Shown one piece after another: positions 57,995-64,000 of a stretch of 64,000 bases of DNA. The stretch covers positions 7,655,001-7,719,000 of the forward strand of contig JANTQA010000015.1 of assembly GCA_027625915.1 (NCBI GenBank), read 5' to 3'. The stretch's first letter is position 1. Every line of letters begins with the position of its first letter. The notes under the pieces are model-generated. The model saw nothing but the letters and a program-made list of their open reading frames with translations. It was not told where the DNA came from and did no database searches. The DNA is from Anaeramoeba flamelloides. Its lineage: Eukaryota; Metamonada; Anaeramoebidae. A program made the translations under genes and the position numbers.

Positions 57995-58130
57995 ATCTGG
58001 TAAAGAGGTAATTTTGAATTGACTAAATTTGTGTCTCCCAATTCAAAGAGCATTCAGATGCTAGACATTAATATCTAGGCTCATTAGAAGTATTTTAAAC
58101 TAAATTTGGTTTTCTAAAATAGAAGAAAAA
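57995..58130 (+). mobile_element. SINE-like repeat, copy 3
   Basis: TAATTTTGAATTGACTAAAT, TCCCAATTCAAAGAG, CATTAGAAGTATTTTAAAC and AAATTTGGTTTTC match copies 1 and 2. The A-box half is shortened. Confidence 0.5.
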
Positions 58131-58297
58131 TAAGAGAAAATAGTATTAAGGATCTATAGAAAAGTGAAGAAATAAAAAATAAAGAGGTTTTATAAATAGA
58201 TATTAAGAAAAAACTTAAAGTTATTGTATCCTGTTGGAATTGTTATTATGGTATATTTCGATTTGAGTTCCTTTTTCTGAATATAATGCTAGTCATA

Positions 58298-58650
58298 TTA
58301 ATAAAAAAGTGTTCTATCGTAATTACATCGATTATTTTTAAGGTTCATTCTCCTCAGTAATTCATCTGTATTTTCTTTTGCAATGATGTTGAAGTCAAAA
58401 CTTATGATTTTTTTGAGCTGCTTTTTTCCAGTATCTTCTAGTTTTTTCGTATTTCTTAAAGCCCCATATGAAGTGGTCTACATCACCAATTTTTATGTTA
58501 CAATATGGGCATAGTTTAGATTTTGGTACTTTTTTCCATCTGTATGTGTATCTATTTAGACCTTTTGTGATGGATTTCAGTTTGAATAGAGAATTTTAAA
58601 AGTTTTTTGTCAAAATTTCTAATTTTGCCAAAAATTATGAAACTTTTTAT
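58298..58650 (-). mobile_element. LINE remnant: C-terminal end of a reverse transcriptase protein
   Basis: On the minus strand, frames read FGKIRNFDKKLLKFSIQ, then LNRYTYRWKKVPKSKLCPYC with VDHFIWGFKKYEKTRRYWKK, then FDFNIIAKENTDELLRRMN to a stop at 58298-58300. The CPxC...DHxxW...KYxxxRxxW pattern is the C-terminal zinc-knuckle and tail typical of LINE polymerase proteins, where the last Cys is here replaced by Gly. The three pieces are in different frames (two frameshifts, near 58580 and 58397), so the copy is dead. Nothing of the polymerase or endonuclease domains remains nearby. Confidence 0.6.
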
Positions 58651-58882
58651 GTGTGTCTACTATTTCCCTATATTAAAAATAAGTTAAACTTTTCAGAAAA
58701 AAATTTTAATTCAATTTTAGATATACTAATGAATTAAAAATTGATTTTTTGTTTTTTTATTTTGGAAAACATAAAAAGATATTGATTAATTCGTTATTTA
58801 TTGTTTTTTTTTTTTTTTTTTTTCTCTCTCTTTTTAAACAACTTAATCTCTTAAAAATTACTAAACTTTTAATCAATTTTAT

Positions 58883-59040
58883 AAGGTATTTCCAAAAAAG
58901 TGGAGATTTTTTTTTGTATTTTATTAAAAATCATCTTTTTTAGTGAAGTTATTCATAAATTGGCAATACCAAATTAAGTTTAATATTAATAACGATTAAA
59001 TCAATGACGAATGTATTTATTTCTGAATATGTTTAATAAT
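58883..59040. repeat. dispersed repeat family D, copy 2
   Basis: AAGGTATTTCCAAAAAAGTGG, AGTGAAGTTATTCATAAATT and ACCAAATTAAGTTTAATATT match the first 150 bases of the copy at 14359-14770. Confidence 0.6.
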
Positions 59041-59758
59041 TTTTTTGCAAAAAAAAAAAAAAAAAACTAAATAAACTTTGTTTCTTTCAAAGGTTCCCAA
59101 ATAAAATTCAAAATAACAATTATTATTTAAAATTTGCCTTTGAGGAATAAAAAGGAAAAGGGGGTATATTATTAAATTACAAAATTGGTAAAATTGAAAT
59201 TTTTCATATTTTTGAAGAGTTTCTTGATTATTATAATTGGTACGAAAGTTTTTAATGATTTTTAATGCTTTTGTGAGAGGAAAAATCAAAAAGATTATTT
59301 TGCAATTGGTAGTATTTTATTACTTAAATTGTAGAAAATACAAAATTTTGAAATCATCAATATTAAATATTTTTAAAAATTTGTTCGAAGCTCAATTTTA
59401 ACCAAAAGTTAAGTGGAAATTTTTTTCCCCTTAAAACAAGTTACAAAAGTCTAATTGTTCTCTTAATTATTTTTTTTTTTCAAAATCCTTGCCAAAATTT
59501 TCCACAACATACCATTCAAACCTACTCTAGAATACTCTAACCCGCTCTAATATACCTTAACCTACCTGTAAAGGGGTTTTAAAATACACACGGCCAATAT
59601 ATTTCAATGGAATTGACTATTTAGAAAAAAATGAGAATTTGACCAATTTTAAAATTTGACCAAATTTGAAATTTAATAATTTTCCCGGAAAAAGATTTAG
59701 AATAATACATAATGGGGGATAGTTGGTATTAGTATATGGAAGTAAATATAATCAATCA
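59041..59758. other. spacer without gene
   Basis: AT-rich. A patch at 59515-59570 has loosely repeated CTCTAA/CCTAACC-type words (ACTCTAACCCGCTCTAATAT), too degenerate to be called a telomeric array. Confidence 0.45.
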
Positions 59759-60158
59759 ATCTATTTTCTAAAAAAAATAGAAAAAGTAAAATTGTTAGGA
59801 GCTCATTAAAAAAAACAACAATGTTCATTTTGATCTTCAATTGAAGTCTCATTGGAAAATTCCAATAGAAATCAATATGCTATTTTTTATTATCAATCTA
59901 TATTTTCAATAATATTAGAATAACACTTTGTTACTTTGTGACTGTATATCTTACAATAAAAAAAAAAATTGCAAAAGAATTAAGTATCAAATAAAAAAAT
60001 ATCAAAAAAGAGAAAAAGTGGAAAAATGTTAAAATGAGAAAAAATGATTTCAATTTTGAAATTTCCAAAATTAATTTTTCTTTCTAATATCCTGTCAAAC
60101 AATTTAAACACATATAATTCACTCATAATAACTGGATCTCTTTGACTGGAAAATAGTT
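59759..60158. mobile_element. TA-type element family C, copy c (left end lost)
   Basis: Right end TCTTTGACTGGAAAATAGTT before TA (60159-60160). The inner order matches copy b. The TIR side beyond about 59760 is not recognisable. At the place where copies a and b carry MITE H this copy reads straight through (TTCATTTTGATCTTCAATTG), an empty site. Confidence 0.7.
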
Positions 60159-60164
60159 TAATAT

Positions 60165-60525
60165 TCTCTTTATTGGCATTTCTGTTCGTAAATTGGTAAT
60201 ATAAAATTAAGAGGGATATGTAATACTGATTGGATCATAACGTATTGTTTCTATATCAAAATATGTTGATCAAAATATTTCTAAAAAATAAAAAAAAAAA
60301 AATCACTTTCATTGTACAAAACGATGCACGATAAAGTTCAATAAAAAAACAGGCAATATGCAAGGAAACACAATTGATTTTTTCAACAATAAAATGATTT
60401 TATAAGTTTTTCCTTCTCTTGAAAATTTTCTCAAGATTAAAACCTCTTTGGAAAATAATTTTTAGAATTAAAAAGAAAAAAATAAACACAAATTTTTACA
60501 CCAAAAAAAAATATCATAAAATTGT
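60165..60525. repeat. dispersed repeat family D, copy 3
   Basis: Matches 14450-14770: AAATTGGTAATATAAAATTAA, CAACAATAAAATGATTTTA and AATAAACACAAATTTTTACA. Confidence 0.55.
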
Positions 60526-61028
60526 TATTTTTCTCGAGCAAAAATATTAAAAAAATATATATATAATATGATGTTATATTTTTCAGATCTACATCACTTA
60601 ATATATTTGTTATATTATTAACTCTTATATATATAAATATATATATAAGAAAATGGTGGATGAGAATTGTTCTTCAAAAAACAAATAATAAAAGAAAAAT
60701 AATAAATATAACCAAGAAAAAAGATTTTGATTTTTACATCAGGAACCATAATTAAAAAAAAAAAAAAAAATTATCAACTTTAAGAGAATCTTTTATATCT
60801 CTCTTCAAATTCTTAAAATAAAAAAAAACTGATCAGGATTTCTTAAACCTCAACCCAAATTGATATAGAAATCATAAATTACTTTATGAAGTTAACAAAA
60901 TACCATTTTTCTTTATTTCTTGAAAATGAGTTAATTTAATTCAAAATTAAATTTCAAAATCAAACATTAATTTCGTAAAAAGAAAAAGAAAATTAAAAGC
61001 AAACGTTTTTTTAAAGGGAATTAATATA

Positions 61029-61557
61029 AACCATTTTCCAGTCAAAGTGGTCCAGTTATTAAGAGTGTATTATATGTGTTTAAAGGGTTTGAATTGATAT
61101 TAGAAGAAAAAATTTATTATTAAAATTTCAAAATTGAAATCATTTTTTCTCATTTTACTTTTTCTTTTCAATTTTTTTTTGAAACCTAATTGATTTGCAA
61201 ATTTATTTTTTTTTACAAAATCGGGAGTCACTTGGTAAAAACATGTTTTTCTAATGTTACCGAAATAGTAAAAATGATTGTCGAGAAATAATATTGATAT
61301 CTATTGGAATTTTTATTTGGATCTTCAATTGAAAATCAAAATGAACATTGTTGTTTTTCTTAATGGGGCCCTAGAATTTGAGATTTTCAATTTTTAAGAA
61401 AATCTATTGATTTATTCGTTTTACATCGTCGGATATCAACTGTTATTTGATGTAATTATTCTACTTATTTTTTATTTGTTCATCAAAGGGTCAAATTATA
61501 AAAAATAACTGTTATTTGGAAAAAATGTTGGGCACACTTTGACTGAAAACAAAGTTT
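61029..61557. mobile_element. TA-type element family C, copy d, short form without MITE H
   Basis: Left end AACCATTTTCCAGTCAAAG after TA (61027-61028); right end CACTTTGACTGAAAACAAAG then TT before TA (61558-61559). 529 bases. Reads continuously (GGATCTTCAATTGAAAATC) where copies a and b have the 165-base insertion, so it shows the pre-insertion form. Confidence 0.8.
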
Positions 61558-61776
61558 ATTTAAATCTAAATAATATAAATTAAAATAGAAAATAAAAACA
61601 AAATTAATTATTTTTTTTTTATCAACCTTAATAATTCTTAATAAAAAAAAAAACAATAATATATCAAATTATTTCATATAATTTCTAAATTGAATATTTT
61701 TATTTTTTATGATTATCAATAATTTTCTATCTATCTATATATCTTTTCTATCTACCTATTAATTTAGTCAAAAAAA

Positions 61777-61974
61777 ATGTCAATTGGATCATATTTTTCA
61801 AAATTAAGTCAATCCGTTTCCCGCTTACTTAGCTTTAAAGAAAACTTTAAAAACCATGGAAGAATATTTTCAAGTCATTTTAGAACAATTGAAATTTTAT
61901 CTTGTCCAACAATCAATACTTCAAATACAATTAAGGATTTTCAAAAATTTTTAAATGATTTTTTTGGAAAATAA
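61777..61974 (+). CDS. possible small protein, 65 residues
   Basis: Reads MSIGSYFSKLSQSVSRLLSF then ENFKNHGRIFSSHFRTIEIL and ends DFQKFLNDFFGK. Ser/Phe/Leu/Arg composition with few acids in the first half resembles a mitochondrial targeting region, and codon choice is more mixed than in the surrounding A/T runs. The start follows an AAAAAA leader, as for other genes here. No domain recognised. It may be a real short gene, a first exon, or chance. Confidence 0.4.
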   Translation: MSIGSYFSKLSQSVSRLLSFKENFKNHGRIFSSHFRTIEILSCPTINTSNTIKDFQKFLNDFFGK

Positions 61975-62299
61975 TATTTTTTTTTACGTTCATTTTTTTT
62001 TTTGTTTTCAGTTTTTTGTTTTTGAAAATAATTGACATATTTTAAATTTAAAATAATTAATTTTTGATTTTTTATTCAGTGTTTCCTTTCAATTTTGAAA
62101 TGATTTTTTTCATTCTTTTATTAACCTTAAAATAAAAAATAAAATAAATTTATATTCCTTTTTTTGTTTTAAATTTTATTGTAATGTGGGTTAATATATA
62201 TCCCTTAACACCACCGGATTGACCTAAATTTCATCATATTTAAAATAAAACATTTAAAATGATATTGATGTGCTGATAAATATATTTTGTTATTTGTCT

Positions 62300-62800
62300 T
62301 TAATCCTGATTTGAACTAAACTAAAATTCAAAATTTTCCACACAGCTAAAACAGTTCCAAACAATCACAATAATTCAATTTCATTGAAATTGGAGATAAT
62401 TTAGATTTTTGTAAAATATGAAAATAATTTTTTCATCTTTTAGTTTTTTGTTTTCATTCCATTGTTTGAATTACGTAATTTGTTTCTTTGGATCAAAATT
62501 TTTTTCAACCATTGATATTAGGTTAAAGTTGAGTTGTTTCAAATAGAAGAACTCAAATAAAATTAGTTGGTAGTATCTAACCATTTGATCAATCAATATT
62601 CCGAATAGAATTTATACAAATTCACTCAGGTATTTTTTTGTTTTGGTCTCTCCAAAATTTTTAGCACACCCATGATTTATTTGCATTGATAATTATTTAT
62701 TTATTGTTTTGTGAGTATTGTAATTTATAAACAATTGTTAACATTTCAATTAGTGAATGGTTCTAATTTGGTAAATCTTCTGGGATAGAATAAATAAGTT
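62300..62800 (-). repeat. dispersed repeat family G, copy 2
   Basis: Near-complete inverted counterpart of 890-1380: CAAAATTTTCCACACAGCTA, ATTTGATCAATCAATATT, AATTTTTAGCACACCCATG and AACATTTCAATTAGTGAATG. It is the best match to copy 1 in the window. Confidence 0.75.
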
Positions 62801-64000
62801 TTTTTTTCACAAATCGAATTTTCGTGTTTGTTAAAAAATTTTAATTGGGGTTTATAATAAAAAGTTAAAATAGTTCAAAGATAAAGGAGTTATGTTATTA
62901 ATTTTTTTGTTTTGAAAACGGAAAATAAAAAAAATAATTATTCATTTTTACATTTTTTTTAAAGATTTTTATTTTAATTTTAATTTTTTAAATCAGAAAT
63001 TTTATTACAGAATAGTAATTCAAAACTCAAAAAATTGATTTATTATTAATAATAATCAAACAACTTATTAATTTTATGATAAAAAGAAATAAATAAAAAA
63101 ATAAAAAACCCAAAAAAATTCAATAAATATTGAATCAAGAGAAAAATCGAATTTATTTCTTTAGGCCAAAATTAAAAGTCTGATACGAATAATTTACTAA
63201 ATTTTTTATTTAAACAATATAAATTACTTTAAAAAAGCAAAAAAAAAATTGTAAAATAATTTCATTTATTAGATTGGAATTAAACAAATATATATTATTA
63301 TTTAATTTATAAAATAATTAGCCCAAAATTTAACAAAAAAATAAACAATAACTCTTAGATATTATTCAAAGATAATAAAATAATCTTTCAAACCAAAATT
63401 TTTATATTGCAATTTGTTATGTGTAAAAATTTGAATAATATATTTGTGAAATTTGAATTTTTCCTTTATGAATTAATCCAGATATAGGAAAATAAGTTAT
63501 GATATTTGTCTCAAATTAAAAAATATTGTTTATTTTATATCTAGATTTTAAAAAGTCAAAAATTCCAAAAAATAGTAAAAATTAAAAAAAAAACAATTAT
63601 TAATCTGACTCAAATTATTGGCCAAATCATTTAAATTTGAAAAAAAATCTTGTTGAAAAAATTTCCAAACTTTATACTGGAAAAAAATTTTTGTTTTTTT
63701 TCAAATTTAATTGATATATTTTTTTATTTTTTTAAATTATTTAGAATCAAATAGACAAATTGTTATTGAATGGTAATCAGTTGATGTAATAAATTTTCTA
63801 GGTGATGTCAAAATAACTCTTGTAATGAATAAATTATTTAATAAAGTATTTTAGGCAATTTTGGGGTACAAAGGGCCTCCAAAAAATTTTCAGTAAAGTA
63901 TGATGTATTTTAATAATTAAAAATAAAAGGTTTTTGATGTCTAGACAAACTTTTCAAAAAAAAAAAATTATTTTGTTTTGACAAAATTTGTGAAAATAAT
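62801..64000. other. AT-rich terminal stretch without gene
   Basis: No gene or element recognised; A/T runs only. Confidence 0.5.

Noticed and set aside
59515-59570. Interstitial telomere-type array (CTCTAA/CCTAACC words)
   Set aside because: Only a few degenerate units with no constant period.
1-64000. CRISPR array, operon structure, bacterial promoter or ribosome-binding sites
   Set aside because: The window is eukaryotic; direct repeats seen are transposon copies or microsatellites, without regular spacers.

Overview
This is a strongly AT-rich, gene-poor nuclear window from a single-celled eukaryote. Evidence for a eukaryote: two cytosolic ribosomal protein genes of eukaryotic type (eL42, uL22) with spliceosomal introns, two GPI-anchor synthesis genes (PIG-M and PIG-Q), a GID/CTLH ubiquitin-ligase subunit (MAEA/Gid9) and an HMGB-like protein. 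The standard code fits every gene. Long A and T runs, Lys/Glu/Asn-rich inserts inside conserved enzymes and small AT-rich introns suggest an amoeboid protist, but the sequence does not fix the lineage. No rRNA gene, intact tRNA gene or CRISPR array was seen.

Layout. 1-1.8 kb: dispersed repeats only. 1.8-8.4 kb (minus): one SHOC2-like leucine-rich-repeat gene, which I assembled from six exons that join in frame across five introns, one of them 4.2 kb. 8.8-9.4 kb: decayed coding-like sequence. 9.4-15.5 kb: almost nothing. 15.5-17.0 kb: eL42 (minus) and uL22 (plus), head to head with 199 bases between start codons. 17.5-21.5 kb: a TTAA-flanked element, a possible spliced gene remnant and other elements. 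21.9-23.6 kb (minus): a bacterial-looking cobalamin-binding-type radical SAM protein. 24.9-27 kb: elements. 28.0-29.4 kb (minus): PIG-M, divergent from a 115-residue unknown at 30.2 kb. 31-36 kb: a cluster of Tc1-like non-autonomous elements. 37.1-37.6 kb: double HMG-box protein. 38-42 kb: palindromic MITEs. 42.9-44.5 kb (minus): MAEA/Gid9. 44.8-49 kb: hairpin element, composite elements, SINE-like sequence. 49.1-50.1 kb (minus): pseudouridine-5'-phosphate glycosidase with a possible organelle presequence. 50-55.5 kb: repeats. 55.6-57.8 kb (plus): PIG-Q. 58-64 kb: LINE remnant, repeats, one possible small gene.

The genes are housekeeping genes from unrelated pathways. The one functional pairing is PIG-Q, in the first step of GPI synthesis, and PIG-M, which adds the first mannose; they lie 26 kb apart and are not an operon. 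Most of the non-genic DNA that can be classified is small non-autonomous DNA transposons. At least three families have TA-flanked, Tc1/mariner-style termini, and one small MITE is nested inside two other families, with matching empty sites elsewhere in the window.

All identifications come from reading the sequence and recalling family members. No database search was run.
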